Shown here piece after piece: positions 36,721-47,133 of a stretch of DNA of 64,000 nucleotides (its first letter is position 1; each line of letters opens with the position of its first letter). The notes under the pieces were generated by a model. The model was not told the DNA's origin. It saw nothing but the letters and a program-made list of their open reading frames with translations, and did no database searches. Origin of the DNA: Gigaspora margarita. Its lineage: Eukaryota > Glomeromycota > Glomeromycetes > Diversisporales > Gigasporaceae. The position numbers were made by a program, and so were the translations under genes. The stretch spans positions 54,239 to 118,238 of the forward strand of contig WTPW01000553.1 of assembly GCA_009809945.1 (NCBI GenBank), in the 5' to 3' direction.

Positions 36721-37660
36721 ACAATCTGCTAACTAAATTTTCATGTATTAAAAGAGTACATTCGGATATTCATATATATTTTAACAATGTAATTTATTAC
36801 AAAAAAAAATACATATACCAAATACTAATCCTATTATTGTGCTACATCCCAATATCGTGCCACTTCCCAACCATTGTCCATATGCCCATACTAACTATTA
36901 TGCTATGCCCCATACTAACTATTGTGCTATATTCTATACTAAAATTGCCTTATTGATCTAAAACTTTATTTAATTTAAAAAAAAAATACAATTTAATGAA
37001 TGACATTAAAATAATGCAATTTGTACTACCTGGACCCTATATGCCAAAAAACTAAAAAAAGCAGAACACAAGCACTAACTCCAATGCCATACTAATAACA
37101 GATTTTGTGATGGCACTTGGCGGCGACTTTAATGGGAAATTCTATGATGGCACCAACAATAACAATTTACCTACAGCGAAATTATACCTAGAACAAAAAA
37201 AAGAATGTTAATCAGATATAAAAAAAATACAACACCAAAAAGGAAGAATTTATATGCTAAAGAGATGTAAAATACAGACCAAGCCACAAATCTGACAACT
37301 CCAACAGTACTCCAATGACAATTCTGAAGACCTACAGATATCTAGAAAAAAAAGCATAAATTAGTAAAAAAAAAGAAAAAAGTGTTAATTGGTATAAAGA
37401 AAAAAAAAATACAACAACTGAAAAAGAAAAATTCTTACACAAAAAAATAAAACCACAAATGAAATTTATATTGGCACCACTGATAATTCCAACAGCACCA
37501 ATGATGATTTCAACCATGACTCCAATGATGACTCCCACAAGAATTCCAAAGGCCTACATTGAAATCATCTAAAACAAACAAAAAGTGTTAGTAGTATGAA
37601 AAAAAAATAAAAGAGAAGAATTCATATGCCAGAAAAAAATGTAGAGCACAAGTGAAAGCC
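36720..37660. other. Interior of the MULE-like element, unidentified
   Basis: Contains CATACTAACTATTGTGCTAT repeats (36850-36950) and recurring CCAATGATGAC/GGCACCA words (37080-37560), with similar words again at 38960-39010. On the minus strand the latter give short Gly/Ile-rich peptides, but no continuous gene model can be made. Confidence 0.4.
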
Positions 37661-37667
37661 ATGCATG

Positions 37668-38728
37668 TATACAGGTTGGCAAAACTAAAAATCTTCAAAA
37701 TCCTACCCAAACCCAAATCCCAATTGAATAAACCCAAATCCCAAACTGGACAAATCCCAAACCCAAATCTCAAATCCCAAACTCATCCCAAATCCCAAAC
37801 TCATCCAAATTTCAAACTCATCCCAAATCCCAAACTTATTCCAAATCCCAAACCCGTCCTAAATCCCAAACCTATCTCAAATTCCAAACTCAAATCCCAA
37901 ATCCCAAACCCGTTCCAAATTCCAAACCCGTCCCAAATCCCAAACCCATTCCAAATCCCAAACCCATCCCAAATTCCAAACCCATACCAAATCCCAAACC
38001 CATTCCATATTCCAAACCTTTCCAAAATCCCAAATCCGTCCCAAATCCTAAACCCATCCCAAATCCCAAACCATTCCAAATCCCAAACCCATCCCAAATC
38101 TAAACCTTGTTTTAACTATATGATGAAATCAAGTTAATCAAAGCTGATAATCAGCTATAGTTTAGAGTTGTAGCTTAACTATAGCTCTGCATTAGCTGCA
38201 TTGTAAAAAGTTTTATTATATAGCATTGTAATTTACAATAGCTATATAATAAAACCTTTTACAATGCAGCTAATACAAAGCTATAGTTAAGCTGCAACTC
38301 TAAACTATAGCTAATTATCAGCTTTGATTAACATTATTTCATCATATAGTTAAAACAAGGTTTAGATTTGGGATGGGTTTGGAATTTGGGATGGTTTGGG
38401 ATTTGGGATGGGTTTAGAATTTGGGATGGGTTTGGGATTTGGCACGGGTTTGGGATTTGGGATGGGTTTGGGATTTGGGATGGGTTTTGGATTTGGGATG
38501 GGTTTGGGATTTGGGATGGGTTTGGAATTTGGGATGGGTTTGGGATTTAGGATGGGTTTGGGATTTGGGATGGGTTTGGGATTTGGGACAGGTTTGGGAT
38601 TTGGGATTTGAGTTTGGGATTTGTCCAGTTTTGCTAAATGAGATTTTTAAATATAGGTGGACAAACCTATTTGTCCAGGTTTGTCCATAGCCCAATCCCA
38701 AATCCCATAGGTTTTGCCAACATGTATA
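37668..38728. mobile_element. Giant palindrome (1.06 kb) with opposed 18-bp G/C-rich arrays, hAT-type ends
   Basis: Ends TATACAGGTTGGCAAAAC / GTTTTGCCAACATGTATA are flanked by CATGCATG (37660-37667) and CATACATG (38729-38736), which match at 7 of 8 positions. The two halves are mirror images around about 38225. The left arm carries an 18-bp array CCCAAATCCCAAACCCAT (37728-38100). The right arm carries its complement GGGATTTGGGATGGGTTT (38360-38620). Between are AGCTATAGTTTAGAGTTG arms. Open frames reading QIPNPS or WDLGWV repeats are by-products. Confidence 0.85.
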
Positions 38729-38739
38729 CATACATGTTG

Positions 38740-39420
38740 TCTCTGTGAACAGAAATACAAGAAAGCCTAAAATCACTCTAACTACTACTTATCTAAAAAT
38801 ACCCTAACCCTAACTAATAACTCAACTAACTCTAATCCTAATACAAGTTCTTGCAAATGAATCAATTCAAGATCTGAAGTTATAAGGTACAAGAGACTTA
38901 ACTTACTTAATACTTGTACAAGATTTTGTTGTTACGAACTTTTTAGTGTAAGCTGCATAGAAACAAAAATATGATGGCACCAATGATGGCAATTTCAATG
39001 GCTCTAATGATGACAGTTTATCTATAGCAAAAATATGCCTAGAAAAAGAAAAAAGAAGCATTAGTTAAATGCTAAAAAAGAAGCAAAGCAAGAAAAGCAA
39101 GTGAACAAGCAAGGCAAAAAAAATAAAAAAGCAAAAAAGCACGAGAGCAAGCAACAGCAAAAAAGCAAAAAAAGCTAAAGATAAAGGCAAAAAATGAAAA
39201 AATAAAAATAAAAGGATACAAAAAATGTGATAAGAGTGAACCACCATCTAAAAAAAATTAGATTAGCAAAATCAACAAAGATGATCTTGTGTTACTTCTG
39301 TACTTATCTATTAACATCCGGTATATCAATGTCATTTGACCTTGCATCAGCAATCAGATAAATATATGAGCTTTAGTCATGTGATTTTCTTGTTCTTTGA
39401 TTGGTCCTAGAGGCAGGGAT
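38740..39420. other. Right interior of the MULE-like element
   Basis: A short CCCTAACCCTAACTAA tract (38803-38816), AAAGCAAG-rich sequence (39070-39190) and AT-rich DNA. No gene recognised. Confidence 0.45.
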
Positions 39421-39551
39421 ATATAAACTAGGCATCTCTAGCTAGAGATGCCTAGAATTTCCCTATTCAAATACCTTTATTTTTCATATTTAATTCCAAT
39501 TTCATTTTATAGCAATAGATGACATGATTTATTCCAATTACATCACCCATA

Positions 39552-39726
39552 CAGTATAACCCTGCAATAGTCACATTTGCATTAGTCACAATCTCACTAT
39601 AGTCACCTCAATTCTTCTATTTAACTATATACACTATATATAAATTCTTGCTCGCTTTAGTCACAATCTCGCAATAGGCATATAGAATATCTGATTTTGG
39701 TATGTGACTATTGCAGGGTTATACTG
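39552..39726. mobile_element. pogo-like MITE (175 bp) inside the Sel1 pseudogene
   Basis: Ends CAGTATAACCCTGCAATAG / CTATTGCAGGGTTATACTG are perfect inverted repeats flanked by TA (39550-39551, 39727-39728). The intact paralogue reads atcacccaTAttagcag near 32360, giving the empty site. Confidence 0.9.
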
Positions 39727-39965
39727 TATCAACAGAATTTTGATAATATTCGAATGCCTTATGTTTATTTTCTTTGTTTCTGATTCTATAATAATAACAA
39801 TATCCAACTTAGTCTTATTCCATTAACATCTCTCTCCTCTGCATATTTTAGACAATATTCAAATGCTTTCTTCTAGTTCTCTTTTACTACACCAATTCCT
39901 TATTCATAACATGTACCAATCGCATATATATCTCCCATTTTTGCTGATTTTTGATAATACATGTG

Positions 39966-40114
39966 TAGAGATTGGAACCGGTTTTAATAATTCGGGTTTA
40001 TCACATGAATTTTGTGATATTTTAGAATTTATTAAAACTTAATTGGATAAAATTTTAAAATGTCACAAAATACACGTGATAAACCCGAATTATTAAAACT
40101 GGTTCCAACCTCTA
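39966..40114. mobile_element. hAT-type MITE (149 bp) inside the Sel1 pseudogene
   Basis: Ends TAGAGATTGGAACC / GGTTCCAACCTCTA with inner TTTTAATAATTCGGGTTTAT also inverted. Perfect 8-bp TSD TACATGTG (39958-39965, 40115-40122). The ends resemble those of the 5.9-kb hAT at 55316-61197 (TAGTGGTTGGAA / TTCCAACCTCTA). Confidence 0.9.
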
Positions 40115-40542
40115 TACATGTGTGCTTTTACATTTATTTGTTTCAACTTCAATTCTATCCTGATACAAAATTAACAAATCAAATTTAAGTTTATAATTGA
40201 ATTTAATTTTCTTCATACCCACCACAAAAAATTGTTTGATGAATGTCTCTACCCTTAAGAAAAAATTGACTTAAAGTTTTTGTAAAAATTTTTTAAAAAA
40301 CTTTTAGCCAAAGCAGTAGTTTAAGTTTTTATTTAGCATAATTGCAGTCTTAAAATTAGAATTGTTTCTTTTTAAAAATTTTATTAAGAAAATTTGCAAA
40401 TTTACAAAATTTTAAAAAAGTGTTCTTAATAACTTATTCTATTACTTTCAATCTACTTAATCTCAAAATTTGAAAAAGTTAATATGTACGCTAAAAAGAA
40501 TATTAGGCTTAAAATTTATAGTAAATTTATATATTTTTAGTA

Positions 40543-42232
40543 CAGTACCGGACAGCAAAACGCATCCACTTTTTATTAATGGGTATCCGTTAGCCGTACC
40601 AAATTTAGTACAAAAGACTTAATTTAGTACAGTTAAAAAACTAGAATTTAGAAAAAAATTTATTATTAACCTTATATCAAATTTTTATAATAGATAAATA
40701 TATATCTATTTAATCTACTTGTCATTTTAGGAGTATATCTTTTTGATAAAATTTAAATTTATTGGCTCAGAAATGAATTTAAAAATAAAAAATTATTAAA
40801 CTATAATACAAGTTTTTACTTATAATAAAATTTAATAATTATAATATAAAATTTTAATAAAACTATTTTTAATATAAAATATTTAATAAAAATTAATTTT
40901 TTTTATCAAATGTTTTTAATATTATATAATAATTTATAGTAAAATTAAATTTTTAAGCTAAAAATTTTGATTAAAAAATTTGATTAATTTTTAAAATTTT
41001 AAGTTAATTGGTAATTAAAAAAATATTTTATTAAGGTAATAGCTCAAGNNNNNNNNNNNNNNNNNNNNNNNNNNNNNNNNNNNNNNNNNNNNNNNNNNNN
41101 NNNNNNNNNNNNNNNNNNNNNNNNNNNNNNNNTTTTTAATTAAAGTTTGTAGAGCTAGTTTTTCTGATTCTAATGATAATAAAATCATTAAATTTGACCC
41201 AAAACTCACTAAATACAAATATTTTTATATTTAGTTTTTTATATATAAACGTATATATATATGTATATATATTTACAAAAAATATATAATTATAAAAACT
41301 AAAATCTATATATTTTATAAAATTTTTAGTAAAATTAAGTAAATTTATTTTTACAATAATCAGAAAAGCTAGCTCTACAAATTTTAATTAGAAATCCAAG
41401 GCTATTAGCTTAATAAAATTTTTCAATAAAAATTTATTTCTACTCTTTTAAATTAAATTTACTATAAATTTACTATTAGTTTACAATTAGTTTACTATTA
41501 ATTTACTATAAATTTTATAAGTAAATTTAACCATTTTTGGCTTTGTATCCCCTAATGACAAATCTATTAATTTTATTTTAATAATTTTTTTTATACTTTT
41601 AAAATCAAATATAGATTAAAAATAACCTATAATTTTATTATTTTTATTGTTATATTATAAATTTGATTTTTAATTCTTTTTTTACTACTGTACTAAATTT
41701 AGTACATCAAATTTTGAGAAATATAAATTTTGTTTAAAGTTAATTCATACAAAATTTTTATATATAACTTTGACTAAAATTTTGCATAATAACAATACTA
41801 GTTTTAAAGTATATTTTAGCAAAGATTTAAATAAAAATTATGTTTTGTTATTGTAAAATAATTTTTTTAAATTGTACTAAATTTAGTACAGAGGGCTAAC
41901 GGATACCCATTAATAAAAACTTTAAATTATTATAACTTTTTCAAAACAAGTTGAATCAAAAAACCCTTCGACAAATTGATAGATTTTTTGCTATACTACA
42001 TTTCTGTCGAAGGATTTTTTATTATTTTTTGTTTTAAAGGAGTTATTATGAGTTAAAGTTTATAATGATTTAAAAAATTGGCGTTTAATATAAAAAAAAA
42101 GAAAATATATATGTTTAATTAACCAATTAGAATCAATTACGTCAAAATTAGCCAATCCGAATTGATTACATAAGCATCAAAAATTGGCGCTCTATATGAA
42201 TAGAGTGGATGTCTTATGCTGTCCGGTACTGT
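40543..42232. mobile_element. mariner/pogo-like element with CAGTACCGGACAGCA ends
   Basis: Perfect inverted ends CAGTACCGGACAGCA / TGCTGTCCGGTACTG, TA on both sides (40541-40542, 42233-42234). The uninterrupted equivalent lies in copy 1 at about 9005-9020. Most of its length is a second element (40581-41908); without it the host is a MITE of about 360 bp. Confidence 0.85.
40581..41908. mobile_element. Nested element with GGGTATCCGTTAGCC ends
   Basis: GGGTATCCGTTAGCC on the left and GGCTAACGGATACCC on the right, followed by TACTAAATTTAGTACA-type subterminal palindromes. Flanks are ATTAAT on both sides, which contain TTAA, so the class is ambiguous. It includes the 84-bp N run at 41049-41132; no transposase frame is visible, though the gap hides some sequence. 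Confidence 0.7.
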
Positions 42233-43206
42233 ATAATAAATTAATACTCATATATAAATGGGTATGATATATTCCCTGGCTGCTAAACTGATTTTGATAT
42301 TTTAATTACTATTAGATGCATTACAGGAGCTCTACCTACAACTATTAATTAATTAGCTTGAGTTGTTAACTTAATAAAAAATTGTTTACTATTCTTGTCA
42401 GATTTCAAAAATTATAAGAAATTTGCTCCAAATCCTAAAATAAAATTATGCTAAACTTATCTGGTCCAGTAATTAAAAAACAATAAACAAATAAAAAATA
42501 AAAAAAATTAAAAATTAAACCAAAATGTGAAGAAACATTAAAAACAAATAAAAGAAATAATAAAAATAAAATAAAAAAGAAATATTAAAGAAAAATTAAA
42601 ACAAACCAAAAATAACATATAAAATTAAAAAATAATTCAGATTAAATGAACACAAGTCAGGTTAAATTGATCCCAAACTAGGTTCATTTAGAGCTGTATT
42701 CTGAAATTGGGATCATTTGAACCAAAATCGTAATCTGAAATCTGGATCATTTGAACTAAAGATGCCTGACGAAATGTTTTTTGCGATGACGAAATGGTTT
42801 CGTCATGGTTTCNNCATGANGAAACCTTGACGATTGACGAAACCCCNGACGATTGACGAAATCTATGACGAATTGACGAAATCTATGACGAATTGACGAA
42901 ATCTATGACGAATTGACGAAACATATGACGAATTGACGAAACATTGACAAACCTTTAACAATTGATAAACCTTGATAAATCGATTCAGGAACCCCTTTAG
43001 CATAATGATCTTGGATACACCAAACTTAAATTGTTTCAAAAGAATGTTATTTCATTATAAGGTTTCATTGGCTTTTTTCTTTTTTCTTCTTTCGCATGTC
43101 ACGTGTTCAAATTTATGTCGGGTTGATCCGGAACAGTCAAAATTGTGCACGCGTTTATTTTGTCGATTCCGGATAAATCCGACATATATTCCGAACATGT
43201 GCGAAA

Positions 43207-43581
43207 CAGGGACACGGAAAAATTTGGATCCAAATTTTTCCAAATTTTGGCCCAAACGTCCAAATTTTGGCCAAATTTTGTGAATTTTTCGGGTTTCATA
43301 TGATCTAACCAATAAAAATAAAGTATTTGGGAACCCGGAAAATCGTGGGCCCAAAATTTTAGATAAAGTCTGGTCGGAAGCTTTAGGAATTGTGGTGCGT
43401 GTCTGTCGGGAAGTTTCGGAATTGAAATTTAATAATTTATATTCCAAATAATTCCAAATATTTAAAATTTTACCCAAATATTAGTCTATTTTTTAAATTT
43501 TTTACCCAAATTTTATCTAAATATTAGTTAATACCTAAATAAATTTTTGCAATTTGATATCCAAATTTTTCCGTGTCCCTG
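43207..43581. mobile_element. hAT-type MITE (375 bp) nested in the 1.5-kb element
   Basis: Ends CAGGGACACGGAAAAATTT / AAATTTTTCCGTGTCCCTG. Perfect 8-bp TSD GTGCGAAA (43199-43206, 43582-43589). The interior is rich in CCAAATTTTGG words. Confidence 0.92.
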
Positions 43582-43803
43582 GTGCGAAAGAAAGGAAGAG
43601 AAGCGAAAATACTTGAAAACCAATGTTTTAATCGACCTTGGTGCACTAATTAAAAATGACGGGAACGAAATGTTACATATAATGAGCACCAATCTGTCGC
43701 TATAGTCATCAACAACAACACCTTCTATCTTTACGCGCTTTGTTTATTTACAAAATTTGATTTCCTTTTTTTGATTTGTTATTCGTAAATAAGTAAAATC
43801 ACG

Positions 43804-43911
43804 ATGGATAACGAGAATGTAATGGATATCTTAATATGTATATATTGTTTTCCAACCTATATTGATTCTCTATCGCTACTATTAATTATGCATTATCGCC
43901 TGTTCTGTTAA
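43804..43911 (+). CDS. Short open frame in the captured interior of the hAT element
   Basis: A 35-codon frame (MDNENVMDILICIY...) follows a T-rich, promoter-like stretch and an AAAATCACG context before ATG. It could be the first exon of a host gene captured by the element, since its base composition differs from the flanks, but there is no homology evidence. It may equally be chance. Confidence 0.2.
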   Translation: MDNENVMDILICIYCFPTYIDSLSLLLIMHYRLFC

Positions 43912-45385
43912 AACATCGTTTTTTGCTCTTATCGTTATTGACCGCGCGACTTTCCTATGGAATTGCCTAAAAGGTTAATTAGGTTATATTCTCTTGGTGA
44001 TACGATATTAGACGGGTTATTAAAACACTTCTTAATTTTTATAAACGCGGTAATTAACTCTATCTTGTATGAATATAACTCATCAGGTTTCGTCATAGGT
44101 TTCGTCAATTCGTCATAGGTTTCGTCAATTCGTCATAGATTTCGTCAATTCGTCATAGGTTTCGTCAATCGTCAGGGGTTTCGTCAATCGTCAATTCGTC
44201 AATTGGAAGTCACCTGACGCAATGGTTTCGTCATTCGTCAATGACGAATGATTCGTCATTCGTCAGGCATCTTTAATTTGAACTCAAATCGTATTCTGAA
44301 ATCGGGCCCATTTGAATCCAAGTCGAGTTTATTTGAACCCGATCCGTGCTAATTTGAACTCAAGTCATGTTTACTTGAACCCAAATCACATTTCAAAATC
44401 AGGTTCTTTGAACCTATCTGGGTTTATTTGAACGCAATCACATTCTTAAATCGGGTTCATTTGAATTCAAGATGGGTTTATTTGAAACTAAGACAAGTTA
44501 TTTGATCCCAAGCTGGGTTCATTTGATCTCAATCCAGGTTCATTAACCCATTTCAGGTTCAATTGTACCTAAAAAAAAAAAATTAAAATTAATTTCCGAG
44601 GCAATGTCTGGGTCTGAGAGTTAATCATATGAAATAGTTGATAAGTTTGTAGCAAAAATTTTTTTACAATAACGATATCGAGAGTGACTTCTGAACCGGT
44701 TCAAAACCGATTCAGACGTGGTTTTTGCCAGGGATAATAAATGACTTAAAATGACCTAAATGACTCAAATGACAAATGACTAATCATTGGTCATTTCACG
44801 CCCTAAATTATTTAAGAAGGTCATTTAACACTGGTTAATTGATTACCTAATACTTTAGCCAATCAAAGTTGATTATTGTTCTCCGTAAAATGAAACGTTG
44901 CTAGATACTATCCAAGAAAAATTATTTACATAACTGATGACCCAAATGACCGGTCATCATTCGATGAATGATTGTCGTTTGCATTTTGGCTAAATGACTG
45001 TTGTAAAGCAACATTCTAATCGAATCATAAGGTCAGGTATGAAGTGATTAAAAAAAAGCATTAGACGAAAAAAATAATGTATTTACTTTTTTTAAAAAAA
45101 AAAAAAAAAATGCGTAAATAATAATTTACCGAATGCAAAATTATATAAATCATTGTCGAATTTACAAATGGCTGTTAATTAATAATCGACGTGATTGAGA
45201 AATGATGCGAACATATAAATTATTTAAATCATGCATTATACAAGTTTTTCGTGATCGGTAGGGTGTCAACTTTATGCAAAATGACCTAATGACCAAATGA
45301 CCCCGGTCATTTGGAAATGACCATAGTGATTTGGTCACGAATCATTTCCAAATGACCCAAAATTTGAATGACCTCAAATGACCAG

Positions 45386-46929
45386 TGTGGAAGAACAACA
45401 CCACTATCTAACTAAACCAATGTCCTACAAGCGTGCAAGACTCCAGATCCTCGAATTGGCAGGCAGAAAGAGGCGTGGAAGATTTGGTCCGGGTCTCGAG
45501 GTTCGTTTAGGTCTTGCTGCGGCGTGGTTAAGCGAAGCTAATTATATCTTCTTTTTCTTGTATATGGTTCTTCTTGAAGTGGTTCTAATTCCATTCTACT
45601 TATATCAATCTTCTTTTATTTTAGGATGCTTGGGTTGAAAGGGTTAAATACGATCGTTAATATTATTAACAATCGACACGTGATCAAGGGCGAAATTGGA
45701 TTGATGCAGGCAGTGATGTCGTGTTTACTATGTCCATACCTTTTTTTGGCTTGTCCATGTCCATGTCCACGTCCATGTCCACAGTGTCCATAGTGTCCAT
45801 ACATCTTATAGTAAAATATATATTATTAAAAAATATACAATTATATGTAAAATTTAGTGATAAATCTTTTTAACTTAATTTTAAATCATGTTATCATAAT
45901 AAAATTTCAAGTAATTTCAATTTATATTTTTGCTTAAAAATGTCCACGACTGTCCAAACTCATGTCCACGACTGTCCATGTACATCACTGGATGCAGGTG
46001 ATTAATGGAACAATGGGGCAACTGATTGTTTGATAAATCAGGTAATCAAAGGGTTTAATCGATTGATGGGTTTATATAAGAGGTGATTAATTTGATCTTT
46101 CTTTCTCTAACTGGTTTATAAACTAAACTGGGTGCAAACCGCGGGTTACGAAGTCACAACTAACGACACGACTTTTACTTGGAATAACCAATATTCCACG
46201 GGTACAGGGTAAGTTCAATAAGCGATTTTACTATAACAAATTGGTTCAAAAGGCAAAGGGAACTTCTTAACACTTCTACTCTTATTTCGAAGGTTAGAAT
46301 TCTAATCTGAACTCGTACCAGAGTTATTCAAATTTGAATTCGTACTGAGTTAATCTTTTATTGAGGCGAAAAAGGAGGGTATCATATACTTTTCCCTTCT
46401 TAATAAATACATGATTTTTAGACTAACTATGCTATCTCTATTGAATTTGCTTCTTTCTTACGATGACCTCATATGACTTCATTCCTTTGGGGCGAAAGGT
46501 AGAGGCGGCTTTTCCCAAGCCTCGAGGCGTAAGTGTCGTGAGAAGCGTCTTAGCCTTGGTACTATAATCCACCGTGTGCCAGTACCATACCGCTAGCGAA
46601 ACCCAAAGCTAGGCTAAATACATTGTTTACAAAAAAGGGTAATAAACAAACATTGACAGCTAAATGAAAAGGGCATAAACTAGTTTCAACTACAGTGGCG
46701 AAATTTCACGTGAAGAATCTATTGCTTACGAAAATGGGAATAAACAAACATGAGCAACGAAATACCAAGGGTATAAACTGGATTTTGGCCCTGGCATGCG
46801 CAGTTACCCTCCAGAAATACTATCATGGCGTGATTTTAGAGGAAATCATATGATCGTATGATATACCCAACGAGAAAATTATCCTAAAGTAAACAAAAGA
46901 AAAAAATGCTTGAGGCACAGCCCTTCACA
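45386..46929. mobile_element. Solo-LTR-like insertion with TGTGGAAG...CTTCACA ends
   Basis: Ends are TG...CA with a short inverted TGTGGAAG/CTTCACA. The flank ACCAG/CCAG is repeated (45381-45385; 46930-46933 plus the shared A at 46929), fitting a 4-5 bp TSD. Copy A shows the unfilled site tgaccagtcgtttt at 14781-14794. The insert is GC-richer than its surroundings, with a TATATAAG box at about 46072, as expected of an LTR promoter. No gag/pol is present. About 1.26 kb after subtracting the nested MITE. Confidence 0.65.
45711..45990. mobile_element. hAT-type MITE (280 bp) nested in the LTR-like insert
   Basis: Ends CAGTGATGT / ACATCACTG, perfect 8-bp TSD GATGCAGG (45703-45710, 45991-45998). 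The interior is made of TGTCCATG/CGTGGACA words that pair between the halves (TGTCCACGACTGTCC). Confidence 0.92.
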
Positions 46930-47133
46930 CCAGTCATTTTGAGGTCATTTGAGGTCATTTGAAAAATTGGCAAATGACCAGGTCATTTACCATCCCTGGT
47001 TTTTGCCGGGCCGTAACATCTTTACTTGAAATAATTGCCGAATGAAATATTTGATAAATATTCTAACTTGTATATTTAAATTTCATAAATGGCTAATATT
47101 TTTCACAAGGTTCGATTTCTGGAATAATTTATT

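Larger units (their letters stand above)
34642..39463. mobile_element. 4.8-kb MULE-like non-autonomous element
   Basis: It interrupts the Sel1 pseudogene. Flanks carry a perfect 10-bp TSD, TATTCAAATA (34632-34641, 39464-39473), within the 9-11 bp range of Mutator-like elements. Ends share TAGGCATCTCTAGCTAGAG in inverted placement a few bases from each border; the motif is itself palindromic. The interior holds a hairpin satellite, a nested Harbinger-like MITE, AT-rich DNA with CCAATGATG-type words, and a 1.06-kb giant palindrome. No transposase frame is present, so it would need a helper. Confidence 0.8.
33376..40162 (-). pseudogene. Full-length Sel1/kinase pseudogene, split by transposons
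   Basis: Segments 33376-34641 and 39464-40162 are collinear with the intact gene at 30940-32907. 33376-34190 matches the kinase exon, including the APEL and DLGLSK coding regions. The intron follows at about 34190-34270, then the kinase start, then Sel1 units read up to 34641. After a 4.8-kb insert the Sel1 units resume at 39464. Many small indels break the frame. Two smaller MITEs interrupt it at 39552-39726 and 39966-40114. It is cut off at about 40162 by the copy-2 dispersed repeat. The paralogue shows the uninterrupted sequence at each insertion point. Confidence 0.85.
40162..42400 (+). repeat. Dispersed repeat, copy 2 (interrupted)
   Basis: Collinear with 7965-9190, from CCTGATACAAAATTAAC to about TTACTATTCTTGTCAG. 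It is split by the nested insertion at 40543-42232. Confidence 0.75.
42757..44275. mobile_element. hAT-type element (1.5 kb) with subterminal GACGAATTGACGAA arrays
   Basis: Ends TAAAGATGCCTGACGAA / GTCAGGCATCTTTA with a perfect 8-bp TSD ATTTGAAC (42749-42756, 44276-44283). Copy A retains the unfilled site near 13687. Tandem units of about 20 bp (ATGACGAATTGACGAAATCT) fill 42836-42960, and their inverted counterpart fills 44090-44215. A GC-richer interior is interrupted by another hAT MITE (43207-43581). It has no transposase. Confidence 0.9.
44729..46998. mobile_element. hAT-type MITE (copy B of 14181-14852) interrupted by an LTR-like insert
   Basis: Starts CAGGGATAATAAATGAC and ends GTCATTTACCATCCCTG. 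Both flanks read GTTTTTGC (44721-44728, 46999-47006), so the TSD pair was retained or co-converted in this copy (GTCTTTGC in copy A). Confidence 0.85.

Noticed and set aside
37652-38690. Open frames coding QIPNPS-type and WDLGWV-type repeat proteins
   Set aside because: They lie in an 18-bp minisatellite repeated in mirror image on both strands and in several frames; a by-product of the repeat.
38803-38816. Telomere or internal telomeric tract (also 47214-47235 and TTAGGG at 13287, 22165, 23010)
   Set aside because: At most two to three units, each at a fixed place within a MITE family; not a telomere array.
42836-42960. CRISPR-like array of GACGAATTGACGAA repeats
   Set aside because: Contiguous tandem units without spacers in a eukaryotic transposon; subterminal array of an hAT-type element.
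43055-43477. 140-codon minus-strand open frame
   Set aside because: Crosses the border of a nested hAT MITE with a perfect TSD, so it is a chance fusion.
45378-45638. 86-codon open frame with basic N-terminus
   Set aside because: Starts before the border of the LTR-like insertion and has no domain; chance frame.
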